Under the pieces are notes generated by a model. That model did no database searches. It was given only the letters and a program-made list of their open reading frames with translations, and was not told the DNA's origin. Of a DNA stretch of 64,000 bases, positions 38,262 to 50,093 are shown piece after piece (within the stretch, counting starts at the first letter, position 1; every line of letters starts with the position of its first letter). Source of the stretch: Rhizobium aethiopicum (lineage in GTDB: Bacteria > Pseudomonadota > Alphaproteobacteria > Rhizobiales > Rhizobiaceae); assembly GCF_014197535.1 (NCBI RefSeq), contig NZ_JACIFV010000003.1, forward strand, positions 310,001 to 374,000, in the 5' to 3' direction. The position numbers were made by a program, and so were the translations under genes.

Positions 38262-39212
38262 ATGGCACGGCGCGATTCCATGACGGCTTTCGGACAACTC
38301 GCGGAAGCGATCGCTCTTGTTTCGCAGGGAAAGCCCGGTCACATCGTCGATACGCTGATTGCCGAACGCGGCCAAAGGATCGTGAAACATCCGCTTTGGC
38401 CGATCATGCGACCGTTCCTCTACACGCTTCTGCGCTACAACAAGGCGATCGAATTCGCCAATGCGGTTGCCAACATGCCGGGTTTCCAGTCGTTCGAATA
38501 TCTGAGCGACGTGTTGAAGCTCGACATCGGCGTCGCCAACGGCGAACGCATTCCTGAGAGCGGCGGCTTCATCCTCGTCAGCAATCACCCCACAGGCATT
38601 GCCGATGGGGTTGCCGTATTCGACCTGCTGAAAACGCGCCGGCCCGATATGATGTTCTTTGCCAATCGCGATGCGATCCGCGTCAATCCGCGTTTTGCTG
38701 AAATGGTCATCCCCGTCGAATGGCGGGAGGAGCACAAGAGCAAGCTCAAGGCGCGCGAGACGCTGCAATTGACGAACCACGCAGTGCGGGAAGGCAAGGC
38801 CACCGTGCTCTTTCCATCGGGCCGCATCGCCTATTGGGCCAATGGCCGGCTCAATGAGCGCCCATGGAAAACGTCGGCGGTTGGGCTGGCGCGCAAATAC
38901 AATCTGCCGATTCTTCCGGTCCACATGACGGCCCGCAATTCCGGCCTTTTTTATTGGCTGGCGAAGTGGTCGACGGAGCTGCGCGACATGACGGTTTTCC
39001 ACGAACTCTTGAACAAGCGCGGCGACCGTTTCGATTTCGTGATCGGCAGTCTCATTCCCGCCGAACATCTCGATGGCGATGTCAACGAGGTGACGAAGGC
39101 GCTGGAGAAACATACGGTCCACGACATGGCCCGCGATGGGGACGCGACCTTCGTGCCGGTCGCCGGGCCGGCTGCGGCGATGCCGCGCGAGATGTCGGTT
39201 CTGGCCGTCTAG
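38262..39212 (+). CDS. Putative phospholipid/glycerol acyltransferase (PlsC-like)
   Basis: Protein of 316 aa with the acyltransferase fold. The catalytic block reads VSNHPTGIADGVAVFDLL, which places His and Asp five residues apart instead of the four of canonical PlsC (HX4D); related families carry this variant. Motif III is probably ATVLFPSGRIAYW, where the usual FPEG Glu is Ser. This suggests an unusual acceptor or altered catalysis. The gene is divergent from xerC and overlaps nothing. Substrate unknown. Confidence 0.75.
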   Translation: MARRDSMTAFGQLAEAIALVSQGKPGHIVDTLIAERGQRIVKHPLWPIMRPFLYTLLRYNKAIEFANAVANMPGFQSFEYLSDVLKLDIGVANGERIPESGGFILVSNHPTGIADGVAVFDLLKTRRPDMMFFANRDAIRVNPRFAEMVIPVEWREEHKSKLKARETLQLTNHAVREGKATVLFPSGRIAYWANGRLNERPWKTSAVGLARKYNLPILPVHMTARNSGLFYWLAKWSTELRDMTVFHELLNKRGDRFDFVIGSLIPAEHLDGDVNEVTKALEKHTVHDMARDGDATFVPVAGPAAAMPREMSVLAV

Positions 39213-39216
39213 AACC

Positions 39217-39657
39217 GTGACGATCGACATTCGCATCTTCCGTGATCGTTTGCCGGAGGCGATGACGGGACTTGCGCACGACGCCCGGCAGGAAGGCCAT
39301 CTCCATATAGGCCGGCTTATCGATGAGTGGGCAGCAGGCGACATCCGCTTCGCGCGTGACGGCGAAAGGCTGCTCGGCGCCTTTGCCGGCGAAACACTCG
39401 TTGGTGTTGGTGGCATGACCATCGAACCCGCCATGCCGGAAGCGTTGCGGATGCGGCGTTTCTACGTTCGCCCGGCGATGCGCGGTCGCGGCGTCGGCCG
39501 GATGCTTGCTCTGGCACTTCTGGATCACGCGCGACGCTTCTGCCGTTGTGTCACCGTGCATGCGGGAAACGACGGTGCGGCGAAATTTTGGGAGTCGCTC
39601 GAGTTTCGTCCCCTTGACCAGGATGGCTATACCCATGTTCTCGATCTGCGCGGTTGA
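39217..39657 (+). CDS. GNAT-family N-acetyltransferase
   Basis: Acetyltransferase of about 146 aa. The acetyl-CoA motif is MRRFYVRPAMRGRGVGRMLALALLDHAR (RGxGxG pattern), preceded by GETLVGVGGMTIEP. The C-terminal NDGAAKFWESLEFRPLDQDGYTHVLDL matches the family. The start is a GTG at 39217, 5 bases after the acyltransferase stop; there is no ATG that keeps the N-terminal strand. Substrate unknown. Confidence 0.82.
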   Translation: MTIDIRIFRDRLPEAMTGLAHDARQEGHLHIGRLIDEWAAGDIRFARDGERLLGAFAGETLVGVGGMTIEPAMPEALRMRRFYVRPAMRGRGVGRMLALALLDHARRFCRCVTVHAGNDGAAKFWESLEFRPLDQDGYTHVLDLRG

Positions 39658-39674
39658 GGCGAGATCGCACACCA

Positions 39675-40607
39675 TCATGCGCCGATCTCCTGGAGGCGGA
39701 CGGCCTGGCGGGCCAAAAGCCGCTCGACATCGGCAATGTCGAGCGCTGAAAGTCTAGGCCCCGGCTTGCGCAAGGCGGGGGACTTGATGACGCCGCGCTT
39801 GGCAAGCACGTATTTGCGGCAGGCAAGACCGATGCCTTGCTGCTGTTCATAGCGGGCGAGCGGCAGATAGGCATCGAAGATTTCGTGGGCGCGCTCGGGA
39901 TTGCCGGCACTATAGGCTTCGACGACGCCGACCATCATCTCGGGATAGCAGAAGCCGGTCATAGCGCCATCGGCTCCGCGGCCCATCTCCTCCGGCAGAA
40001 AAAGCCCGCCATTGCCGCAGAGGATGGAGATGCGCCGCATACCGCCCTTGTCGCTGGCTGCGCGAAGCGCGGTGATTTTCGACAGGCCCGGCCAATCCTC
40101 GTGTTTGAGCATGACGCAATTGGGCACGTCCCTGACGATGCGCTCGATGACCGCGGGTGCGATCGTCACATTGGTGGTGAGCGGGTAGTCCTGCAGCACG
40201 AAGGGCGTATCACCCAGAGTTTCACCAACCGACTGGTAGAAGGCGAAGACCTGATCGTCGGTCCTGATGGTCCAGGGCGGCGCAACCATGACGCCGGCGG
40301 CACCTTCGCCCATGACGGCCTTGGCGAGCTCACTCATCGGGGCAAGTCCGGGCGCCGACACGCCGACGACCACCGGCAGGCGCCCGTCAAGGCGCTTCAG
40401 CACACGCTCGACCACGCGCCGCGATTCCTCAGCAGTCAGCTTCGGGGCCTCGCCGAGCTGGCCGAGCACCGTCAGGCCGGTGACGCCGGCGCCTTCATAG
40501 AAATCGACCATGCTGTCGATGCTTTCGAGATCGAGCGCGCCGTCGTCGGCGAAGGGAGTTACCGCGATAACGTAGACGCCTTTGGCATTCTCGGTCAGTC
40601 TGGCCAT
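39675..40607 (-). CDS. Dihydrodipicolinate synthase family aldolase/lyase
   Basis: TIM-barrel class I aldolase of 310 aa in the DapA/NanA family. The Schiff-base Lys is probably in NCVMLKHEDWPG and the conserved Tyr in FVLQDYPLTTNV. The phosphate/pyruvate-binding GTTGE-type motif reads LTVLGQLGEAPKLT, unlike true DapA, so it is not a lysine-biosynthesis enzyme. Related proteins act on sugar-acid or keto-acid substrates. It is divergent from priA. Confidence 0.85.
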   Translation of the reverse strand: MARLTENAKGVYVIAVTPFADDGALDLESIDSMVDFYEGAGVTGLTVLGQLGEAPKLTAEESRRVVERVLKRLDGRLPVVVGVSAPGLAPMSELAKAVMGEGAAGVMVAPPWTIRTDDQVFAFYQSVGETLGDTPFVLQDYPLTTNVTIAPAVIERIVRDVPNCVMLKHEDWPGLSKITALRAASDKGGMRRISILCGNGGLFLPEEMGRGADGAMTGFCYPEMMVGVVEAYSAGNPERAHEIFDAYLPLARYEQQQGIGLACRKYVLAKRGVIKSPALRKPGPRLSALDIADVERLLARQAVRLQEIGA

Positions 40608-40788
40608 TCAGTCTCCGATTCAGCTGTCGAACAAATCTTCCGGCAATCTTGGCGGCCAATTGCTTGCCCCGCAACCTTTTCGTCAAGGCGCGGTCCGTCT
40701 TGGCGAGTCGTTATCCACGTTGTCGCTCGACGAACCATCGCGTCTTTGCGGTTCCAATTCCATCGATTTGCGGGCATGGTCTCGCGCG

Positions 40789-43005
40789 ATGAGCATAGAT
40801 TCGTCCGATCTCTTTGGCGCGCTTTTCGAAGCACCGCCCGTGAACCGAACGGTTCCGGTGCTGGTGCCGATGCCGGCGCCGAAACCCTATTCCTACTCGG
40901 TGCCTGAGGGCATGGCGATCGAGCCCGGCTCGGTCGTGCAGGTGCCACTCGGGCCGCGGCAGGTGATCGGCGTCGTCTGGGACGGCGGCGAAGATGGCGT
41001 TGATCCGAAGAAGCTGCGGCCGATCAGCCATGTCTTCGATTGCCCGCCGCTTTCCAAGGAGATGCGCGATTTCATCGATTGGGTGGCGAGCTACACGCTC
41101 TCCCCGCCCGGTCTCGTTGCGCGCATGGCGCTCAGGGCGCCGAACGCCTTCGAGCCGGAGCCGATGGTGGAGGGGCTGAAATTCGTCGGCGGCGAACCTG
41201 AGCGGATGACACCGGCGCGTGCGCGCGTGCTCGCGGCCGCTTCCGACGGCCTGTCCTGGACGCGCAGCGGTCTGGCGCATGCGGCCGGCGTTTCGACGAG
41301 CGTCGTCGATGGGCTGATCACGCTCGGCATTTTCGAAACGGTGTTCCTGCCGCCGCCGCCTGTTGTGGCGATGCCGGATCCCGATTTTGCCGCCGCGCGC
41401 CTCGAAGGGCCGCAGAAAGAGGCGGCCGTGGAAATCGTCTCCGACGTCTGCCGGGGCGAATTTTCGGTGTCGCTGATCGACGGCGTGACCGGCTCCGGCA
41501 AAACGGAAGTTTATTTCGAGGCGATCGCCGAGACGCTGAAACGCGGCAAGCAGGTGCTGATCCTGCTGCCGGAGATCGCGCTGACGGCCAGTTTCCTGGA
41601 GCGTTTTCAGGACCGCTTCGGGGCAAAGCCGGCCGAATGGCATTCCGATCTCGCCCCGCGCATGCGCGAAAAGGTCTGGCGCCAGGCGGTGACCGGCGAG
41701 GTGCGCGTCGTCGCCGGCGCCCGCTCGGCGCTCTTCCTGCCTTTCGAGGATCTCGGCCTCATCATCGTCGACGAGGAGCATGATCCCGCTTACAAGCAGG
41801 AGGATCGCGTCTTCTATAATGCTCGCGACATGGCCGTCGTGCGCGGCCGCATCGGCGATTTTCCCGTCATCCTGGTCTCTGCGACGCCGTCGGTCGAAAG
41901 CCAGGTCAACGGGCAGAACGGCCGCTACAGCACCGTCCACCTGCCCACGCGGTTCGGCGACGCGGCGCTGCCGGACCTGCATCTCATCGATATGCGCAGG
42001 CACGCGCCGGAGCGGGGCGGCTTCCTGTCGCCGGTGCTGATCCGGGCGATCGGCAAGACCGTGGAGAGGCGCGAACAGGCGCTGCTCTTTCTCAATCGGC
42101 GCGGTTATGCGCCGCTGACGCTCTGCCGGGTCTGCGGTCACCGCTTCCAATGCCCGCAATGTTCGAGCTGGCTGGTCGAGCATCGCTTCCGCAAGCAACT
42201 GCAATGCCATCAATGCGGCCATGCCGAGCGCACGCCCGAAGCATGCCCGGAATGCGGGACGCTCGATCATCTGGTCGCCTGCGGCCCCGGCGTCGAGCGC
42301 ATCGCCGAAGAGGTGGAGCGACATTTCCCCGAGGCGCGGACGATCGTTCTCTCCTCGGACATGATGGGCGGGGTGAAGCGGCTGCGGCTGGAGCTTGATG
42401 CGATTGCCAAGGGTGAGGCCGATATCGTCATCGGCACACAGCTCGTCGCCAAGGGTCATAATTTTCCGCTGATGACGCTGGTCGGCATTGTCGACGCCGA
42501 TCTCGGCCTTGCCAATGGCGATCCGCGTGCGGCCGAGCGCACCTTTCAGCTTCTGTCGCAGGTGACGGGGCGCGCGGGGCGCTCCGGCCTCAAGAGCCAT
42601 GGGCTGCTGCAGACTTACCAGCCGCAGCATCCGGTCATGCAGGCTATTGTTTCCGCTGATTCCGATGCTTTTTACGAGCGCGAAATCACCGAGCGCGAAC
42701 GCGCGGCATTGCCACCCTTCGGCCGGCTCGCCTCGATCATCGTTTCGGCCGAAACGCGCCATGACGCCGAGAATCATGCGCGCGGCATGCGCAACGCAGC
42801 ACCCCAGGTCTCCGGCATCTCGGTGCTCGGCCCGGCGGAAGCGCCGCTTGCCCTGGTGCGCGGCCGCCATCGCTTCCGCCTTTTAGTCCACGGACGGCGC
42901 AACTCCGACATGCAGGGGTTTTTGCGGGCGATGCTGTCGCAGTCGCCGAAGGAGCGCGGATCGGTGCAGGTGCAGCTCGACATCGATCCCCAGAGTTTTC
43001 TTTAA
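40789..43005 (+). CDS. priA: Primosomal replication protein N' (PriA helicase)
   Basis: 3'-to-5' superfamily 2 helicase that restarts stalled replication forks. It is about 738 aa. The N-terminal 3'-BD domain (VPVLVPMPAPKPYSYSVPEG) is followed by a winged helix, Walker A GVTGSGKTEVYFEA at about residues 232-245, the DEEH box in LIIVDEEHDPAYKQ, and the zinc ligands in CRVCGHRFQCPQC and CHQCGHAERTPEACPECG. ATG 40789 gives MSIDSSDLFG; the longer frame to 40582 extends across the divergent promoter and is not conserved. Confidence 0.95.
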   Translation: MSIDSSDLFGALFEAPPVNRTVPVLVPMPAPKPYSYSVPEGMAIEPGSVVQVPLGPRQVIGVVWDGGEDGVDPKKLRPISHVFDCPPLSKEMRDFIDWVASYTLSPPGLVARMALRAPNAFEPEPMVEGLKFVGGEPERMTPARARVLAAASDGLSWTRSGLAHAAGVSTSVVDGLITLGIFETVFLPPPPVVAMPDPDFAAARLEGPQKEAAVEIVSDVCRGEFSVSLIDGVTGSGKTEVYFEAIAETLKRGKQVLILLPEIALTASFLERFQDRFGAKPAEWHSDLAPRMREKVWRQAVTGEVRVVAGARSALFLPFEDLGLIIVDEEHDPAYKQEDRVFYNARDMAVVRGRIGDFPVILVSATPSVESQVNGQNGRYSTVHLPTRFGDAALPDLHLIDMRRHAPERGGFLSPVLIRAIGKTVERREQALLFLNRRGYAPLTLCRVCGHRFQCPQCSSWLVEHRFRKQLQCHQCGHAERTPEACPECGTLDHLVACGPGVERIAEEVERHFPEARTIVLSSDMMGGVKRLRLELDAIAKGEADIVIGTQLVAKGHNFPLMTLVGIVDADLGLANGDPRAAERTFQLLSQVTGRAGRSGLKSHGLLQTYQPQHPVMQAIVSADSDAFYEREITERERAALPPFGRLASIIVSAETRHDAENHARGMRNAAPQVSGISVLGPAEAPLALVRGRHRFRLLVHGRRNSDMQGFLRAMLSQSPKERGSVQVQLDIDPQSFL

Positions 43006-43083
43006 AATAGTACACCGCCATTTCCTCCTTTTCCGGCCCATGCCATAAAACACCGAATCATCCGGGCGATTTGGGGCTGATGC

Positions 43084-43473
43084 ATGGAATTCTATTTTCC
43101 GACCGAACTCGGCGAGCAACTCGCCTTCTGCTCTGCCGCTTTTACGGCGCTGGCTGGCTTCACCATGATGTTTGCGCCAGGCCATGCTTTTCGTCTTCTC
43201 GGCCTGCAGGTGCAGGAGGGGCGGTCTGAAGGATATGGCGAGGGACGCTCGATGGGCGGTTTCTATCTCGGCTTCGGACTCGCGGCGATCATGCTTGCCC
43301 AGACGACGATCTACATGGCCTTCGGCGCTTGCTTTGCGATGGCTGCCTTTGCGCGGATCATATCGATCCTGTCCGATAAGGGGAGCAATCTGGTCAACTA
43401 TTTACTTCTGGTTGTGCAGATCGTGCTGGCTGCGCTGCCGCTGCTCTATGTATTCGGCTTCATTCAAACGTGA
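43084..43473 (+). CDS. DUF4345-like small membrane protein
   Basis: Hydrophobic protein of 129 aa with four probable transmembrane helices (QLAFCSAAFTALAGFTMMFAP; GGFYLGFGLAAIMLAQTTIYMAFGACF; ARIISILSD; LVNYLLLVVQIVLAALPLLYVFGF). The pattern resembles DUF4345, a family without known function. It lies between priA and atpH on the same strand, with a 255-base gap before atpH. Confidence 0.7.
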   Translation: MEFYFPTELGEQLAFCSAAFTALAGFTMMFAPGHAFRLLGLQVQEGRSEGYGEGRSMGGFYLGFGLAAIMLAQTTIYMAFGACFAMAAFARIISILSDKGSNLVNYLLLVVQIVLAALPLLYVFGFIQT

Positions 43474-43728
43474 ATTTCACCGCCGGCGGGCCGCCTTCGC
43501 GGCCTGTCCGCAAGCCTTTGCGCACTTTTGCGAACAGAAATTCATGCGAAAGGCGTATTCGGACGTTACGCGTGTTGCGAGTCCGAACATCCTATGTTAG
43601 ACGGACCCCGAATTTCGGAAGAAGCAAGAGGCTTCTCTTGTGATTTCTGGGGGAAATCAAAACGAATTCAAGATCATAGGTTCGGCGCCCGCCGAGAGCC
43701 GGATTTTGGATTGAAATCAGGGAAATTT

Positions 43729-44295
43729 GTGCCAGTGGCAGACACGTCCCAGCTTACTTCTGGTGTTGCCGAGCGCTATGCCTCGTCGCTTTTCGAGCTG
43801 GCGCTCGAACAGGGCGTCGTCGACAGCGTAACCGCCGATCTCGACCGTTTCCAGGCGATGCTGGATGAAAGCGCCGAACTGAAGCGCTTCGTCGCGAGCC
43901 CGGTTTTCTCCGCCGAGGACCAGCTGAAGGCGATCATCGCCATCAGCGAGAGGGCCGGCATCAGCGGCTTCTTCGCCAATTTCTTGAAGGTCGTGGCGCG
44001 CAACCGCCGCCTGTTCGCCCTGCCGGGCATGATCAAGGCCTTCCGCGTCATCGCCGCGAATCACCGCGGTGAAATCTCCGCCGAGGTCACCTCGGCCCAT
44101 GCTCTGACCGCAGAGCAGGAAAATGAATTGAAGGCGGCGCTGAAGGGCGTCACCGGCAAAGACGTGGCGATTGCCGTCACGGTTGATCCGTCAATTCTTG
44201 GTGGTCTGATCGTCAAGGTCGGGTCCCGTCAGATTGATACGTCTCTTCGTACCAAACTCTCTACCCTTAAGCTTGCATTGAAAGAGGTCGGCTGA
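43729..44295 (+). CDS. atpH: ATP synthase F1 delta subunit
   Basis: Stator subunit joining F1 to the peripheral stalk, 188 aa. The N-terminal six-helix domain [19 protein letters not shown] and the C-terminal [31 protein letters not shown] signature are typical. The start is a GTG at 43729 ([11 protein letters not shown] follows). The frame is open upstream to 43528, but that part is not conserved. Its stop overlaps atpA by one base (TGATG). Confidence 0.94.
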   Translation: MPVADTSQLTSGVAERYASSLFELALEQGVVDSVTADLDRFQAMLDESAELKRFVASPVFSAEDQLKAIIAISERAGISGFFANFLKVVARNRRLFALPGMIKAFRVIAANHRGEISAEVTSAHALTAEQENELKAALKGVTGKDVAIAVTVDPSILGGLIVKVGSRQIDTSLRTKLSTLKLALKEVG

Positions 44296-45824
44296 TGGAT
44301 ATCCGCGCCGCGGAAATTTCCGCAATTCTCAAAGACCAGATCAAAAATTTCGGCAAAGAGGCAGAAGTCTCGGAAGTCGGCCAGGTTCTCTCCGTCGGTG
44401 ACGGTATTGCTCGCGTTTACGGTCTGGACAACGTCCAGGCCGGTGAAATGGTCGAGTTCCCCGGCGGCATCCGCGGCATGGCTCTGAACCTTGAATCTGA
44501 CAACGTCGGTGTCGTTATTTTCGGCTCCGACCGCGACATCAAGGAAGGCGACACCGTCAAGCGGACCGGCGCCATCGTCGACGTTCCGGTCGGTCCGGAA
44601 CTGCTCGGCCGCGTCGTCGACGCGCTCGGCAACCCGATCGACGGCAAAGGCCCGATCAACGCGACCCGCCGTTCGCGCGTCGACGTCAAGGCTCCCGGCA
44701 TCATTCCGCGCAAGTCGGTTCATGAGCCGATGTCGACCGGCCTCAAGGCCATCGACGCCCTCATCCCGGTCGGCCGCGGCCAGCGCGAGCTCGTCATCGG
44801 CGACCGCCAGACCGGCAAGACCGCGATCCTGCTTGATGCCTTCCTCAACCAGAAGGCCATCCACGACAACGGTCCGGAAGGCGAGAAGCTTTACTGCGTC
44901 TACGTCGCCGTCGGCCAGAAGCGCTCCACCGTTGCCCAGTTCGTCAAGGTTCTCGAAGAGCGCGGCGCACTGAAGTATTCGATCATCGTTGCCGCGACCG
45001 CTTCCGACCCGGCGCCGATGCAGTTCCTCGCTCCGTTTGCCGGCTGCGCCATGGGCGAATATTTCCGCGACAACGGCATGCACGCGCTGATCGGTTACGA
45101 CGACTTGTCGAAGCAGGCCGTATCCTATCGCCAGATGTCGCTGCTGCTGCGCCGTCCGCCGGGCCGCGAAGCCTATCCGGGCGACGTTTTCTACCTGCAT
45201 TCGCGCCTGCTCGAGCGCGCTGCGAAGATGAACGACGACAAGGGCGCCGGTTCGCTGACCGCTCTGCCGGTTATCGAAACGCAGGGCAACGACGTGTCGG
45301 CCTTCATTCCGACCAACGTGATCTCGATCACGGACGGCCAGATCTTCCTCGAAACCGACCTGTTCTATCAGGGTATCCGTCCGGCCGTTAACGTCGGTCT
45401 CTCGGTTTCCCGCGTCGGCTCGTCGGCACAGATCAAGGCGATGAAGCAGGTCGCCGGCTCGATCAAGGGCGAACTTGCCCAGTATCGTGAAATGGCCGCC
45501 TTCGCCCAGTTTGGTTCTGACCTCGACGCTGCAACGCAGCGCCTCTTGAACCGCGGCGCACGCCTGACCGAACTCCTGAAGCAGCCGCAGTTCTCGCCGC
45601 TGAAGACGGAAGAGCAGGTCGCCGTGATCTTCGCCGGCGTCAACGGCTACCTCGACAAGCTGCCGGTCGCTCAGGTCGGCAAGTTCGAACAGGGCCTGTT
45701 GTCCTATCTGCGTTCGGAAGGCTCCGCCATCCTCGATGCGATCCGCACGGAAAAGGCTATCAGCGATGACACGAAGGGCAAGCTCGTTGCTGCTCTCGAC
45801 AGCTTCGCCAAGTCTTTCCAGTAA
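44295..45824 (+). CDS. atpA: ATP synthase F1 alpha subunit
   Basis: Non-catalytic nucleotide-binding subunit, 509 aa. The P-loop GDRQTGKT is at about residues 169-176. [28 protein letters not shown] and the ATP synthase signature [17 protein letters not shown] are present. The start codon shares a base with the atpH stop. Second gene of atpHAGDC. Confidence 0.98.
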   Translation: MDIRAAEISAILKDQIKNFGKEAEVSEVGQVLSVGDGIARVYGLDNVQAGEMVEFPGGIRGMALNLESDNVGVVIFGSDRDIKEGDTVKRTGAIVDVPVGPELLGRVVDALGNPIDGKGPINATRRSRVDVKAPGIIPRKSVHEPMSTGLKAIDALIPVGRGQRELVIGDRQTGKTAILLDAFLNQKAIHDNGPEGEKLYCVYVAVGQKRSTVAQFVKVLEERGALKYSIIVAATASDPAPMQFLAPFAGCAMGEYFRDNGMHALIGYDDLSKQAVSYRQMSLLLRRPPGREAYPGDVFYLHSRLLERAAKMNDDKGAGSLTALPVIETQGNDVSAFIPTNVISITDGQIFLETDLFYQGIRPAVNVGLSVSRVGSSAQIKAMKQVAGSIKGELAQYREMAAFAQFGSDLDAATQRLLNRGARLTELLKQPQFSPLKTEEQVAVIFAGVNGYLDKLPVAQVGKFEQGLLSYLRSEGSAILDAIRTEKAISDDTKGKLVAALDSFAKSFQ

Positions 45825-45852
45825 TCGGGCCCTAAGTTAGGACGGATCACGG

Positions 45853-48186
<2,334 letters not shown>

Positions 48187-48187
<1 letters not shown>

Positions 48188-48426
48188 TGAGCGACGCTCA
48201 GGACGAGATATTCTGCTGCGACTCCCTCAAAGGGGTCGTGGCGGAACTTCCGGAACCGGCCGCGCCGACTGTCTATCGTGCCGATAACGGCGTGCTGATG
48301 ATGGTCGTCGGACTGGTTCAGACCGAGGAGGGCCTCGGATATCTCGACCAGGCCATACTGCACTGCCCGTTCTGCGGGACAAAATTGCAAGATGCAAAAG
48401 CCATAGCCGAGAAGGTAAGTCACTGA
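48187..48426 (+). CDS. Small Cys-motif protein embedded between atpD and atpC
   Basis: Protein of 79 aa in the ATP synthase operon. It carries an FCCDS near the N-terminus and CPFCGTKL near the C-terminus, a paired-Cys layout that suggests a metal-binding knuckle. The middle (VYRADNGVLMMVVGLVQTEEGLGYLDQAILH) looks like a beta-rich fold. It overlaps the atpD stop by one base and the atpC start by one base (TGATG on both sides), so translation is coupled in step with the F1 subunits. Function unknown. Confidence 0.85.
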
Positions 48427-48830
48427 TGGCTGACAATTTCAACTTTGAGCTCGTTTCGCCGGAGCGTCTGCTGCTGTCGGAGATGGTGACCGAGGTCGTC
48501 GTTCCCGCGACCGAGGGCGAGATGACCGTCATGGCGAACCACGCGCCGACGATGACGACGATCAAGCCGGGCGTGGTGAGCGTGCGTTCGGCGTCCGGCA
48601 AGAAGCAGGACTACGTGGTGTTCGGCGGTTTTGCCGATATTCTGCCGACGGGTTGCACACTGCTGGCCGAATCCGCCGTTCCGGTCGAGGAACTCCATAA
48701 GGACGAGCTGACCCGCCGCATCGAGGCTGCCCGCAAGGAGCTCGAACATGCCGAGCTGCACGAGCACAAGTCGAAGCTCGAGCACTTCATCATGGAACTG
48801 ACGCATCTTCGCGGCATCGTCCAGGATTGA
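48426..48830 (+). CDS. atpC: ATP synthase F1 epsilon subunit
   Basis: Regulatory epsilon subunit, 134 aa. NFELVSPERLLLSEMVTEVVVPATEGEMTVMANHAPTMTTIKPG is the N-terminal beta-sandwich, and EELHKDELTRRIEAARKELEHAELHEHKSKLEHF the C-terminal helical hairpin. Last gene of the operon, followed within 20 bases by a terminator. Confidence 0.96.
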   Translation: MADNFNFELVSPERLLLSEMVTEVVVPATEGEMTVMANHAPTMTTIKPGVVSVRSASGKKQDYVVFGGFADILPTGCTLLAESAVPVEELHKDELTRRIEAARKELEHAELHEHKSKLEHFIMELTHLRGIVQD

Positions 48831-48850
48831 TCACACCGACAGCATCACTG

Positions 48851-48884
48851 AAAGGCGGCCCTCGAAGGCCGCTTTTTTGTTTTT
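48851..48884 (+). terminator. Rho-independent terminator after atpC
   Basis: GCGGCC (48855-48860) pairs with GGCCGC (48867-48872) around CTCGAA. TTTTTTGTTTTT follows, and AAA precedes the stem. It ends the atp operon. Confidence 0.92.
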
Positions 48885-49188
48885 GCCGTCTTCGAGCGAA
48901 GAGCGAAGCCACATCATCGAAGAGCTTGAAAGAAAGAGTGGGCGTTCAAAACCGCTTTTGCCCGGCTTATAACGGAAAGGCCACACTTGCAGCGCCGTCC
49001 GCCCCCAAGGCGCGCAAAGGCGCTGCGGCCCTTAATAAACCCATAGTGTTTTTCTGATTTGGGTCGATGTGCTGAAGCACGTCGCGATCTTTCAGATTCG
49101 CTTGTCGCGCTTCAGCGTCTTGTTTTGCCATGTCGTTTTCGTGGCCGCACATCTTTGCGCGCCATGCTTTGAACCGGGTAGACTCTCA
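48885..49188. other. 304-bp gap between the atp terminator and the sugar transferase gene
   Basis: The two flanking genes converge here. Beyond the atp terminator I see only short GC-rich open frames on both strands, none with a ribosome-binding site or recognisable product. No second clear terminator for the leftward sugar transferase transcript is visible. Confidence 0.4.
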
Positions 49189-49926
49189 CTAGAAGCCGGT
49201 GCCGCCGCGCAACTCGATGACCAGCGTCTTGAACAGAATTTTCAGGTCGAGCAGCAGGCTGAAATTCCTGACATAATAGATATCGCAGGCGATGCGAGCC
49301 CGGGCTTGCAGCGGGCGCGCCGTCGGTCCGCGCCAGCCGCGTGTCTGCGCGAGGCCGGTGATACCGGGGCGCATGATGTGGCGATGGTGGTAGTTCGGCA
49401 CCAATTCTTCGTAGAGCCTGCCGGCTGCGCGCATGTTGATGGCATGACAGCGCGGACCGACCAGTGACATGTCGCCCCTGAGGACGTTCAGAAGCTGCGG
49501 CAGCTCATCAATGTTGGTCCTGCGGAGCAGAGCGCCGATGCCGGTCACCCGTCTGTCGCCCTTGACGGTCTGCTGGATGCCGCTGGGATCGCAAGCGTCG
49601 GTGTGCATCGAGCGGAACTTGAAGACGGTGATCTTCCGGCCGTTCAGGCCCCAACGGATCTGACGGAAGAATACGGGGCCACCATCGTCGAGTTTGATGA
49701 AAAGAGCGATTGCCAGGAAAAGCGGAGCCAGCACGAGGAGAGCGCTGGCCGACATGACGATGTCGATCAGCCGCTTTACCGCCAATCGCAGAGCGGCCTT
49801 TCTGTCGGAATCGAAAAAGCTCTCCGGCTGGCGAATGTTGGAGTTCGCTACAACCAGGGTCCGGATTTTGTTCTGACGCTGAGACGAATCGAAGCGTGAA
49901 CTTATCTTCGAAGTAAAAGCATTCAT
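49189..49926 (-). CDS. Bacterial sugar transferase (ExoY/PssA-type undecaprenyl-phosphate glycosyl-1-phosphate transferase)
   Basis: Membrane enzyme of 245 aa that starts polysaccharide repeat-unit assembly by moving a hexose-1-phosphate onto undecaprenyl phosphate. After an N-terminal tail, RLIDIVMSASALLVLAPLFLAIALFIKLDDGGPVFF is the anchor helix. VFKFRSMHTDA, LRRTNIDELPQLLNVLRGDMSLVGPR and RPGITGLAQTRGWRG are the family signatures. It is probably for exopolysaccharide; the exact sugar is not predictable. The upstream 167 bases are AT-rich and likely the promoter. Confidence 0.88.
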   Translation of the reverse strand: MNAFTSKISSRFDSSQRQNKIRTLVVANSNIRQPESFFDSDRKAALRLAVKRLIDIVMSASALLVLAPLFLAIALFIKLDDGGPVFFRQIRWGLNGRKITVFKFRSMHTDACDPSGIQQTVKGDRRVTGIGALLRRTNIDELPQLLNVLRGDMSLVGPRCHAINMRAAGRLYEELVPNYHHRHIMRPGITGLAQTRGWRGPTARPLQARARIACDIYYVRNFSLLLDLKILFKTLVIELRGGTGF

Positions 49927-50093
49927 TACTCAAAGCCCAGAAGTTTAGATGCGATACTGAACAGCGGGGAGACAGATACATGCTTACGTATGGTTTGTCA
50001 TCGTTATAAATAAGAAATCGCTAAGCATAAAGACGCCAAAAATGGGAGTATTTCGCGTTAACCTTAATGCCTCTAGTTGAGTGGTGTTCGAAA

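Noticed and set aside
40711..42870. 719-codon minus-strand frame opposite priA
   Set aside because: Shadow of priA, with repetitive basic residues and no domain.
48967..49152. 61-codon minus-strand frame in the gap after atpC
   Set aside because: No ribosome-binding site, low-complexity Ala/Arg end and no known family; too weak to call.
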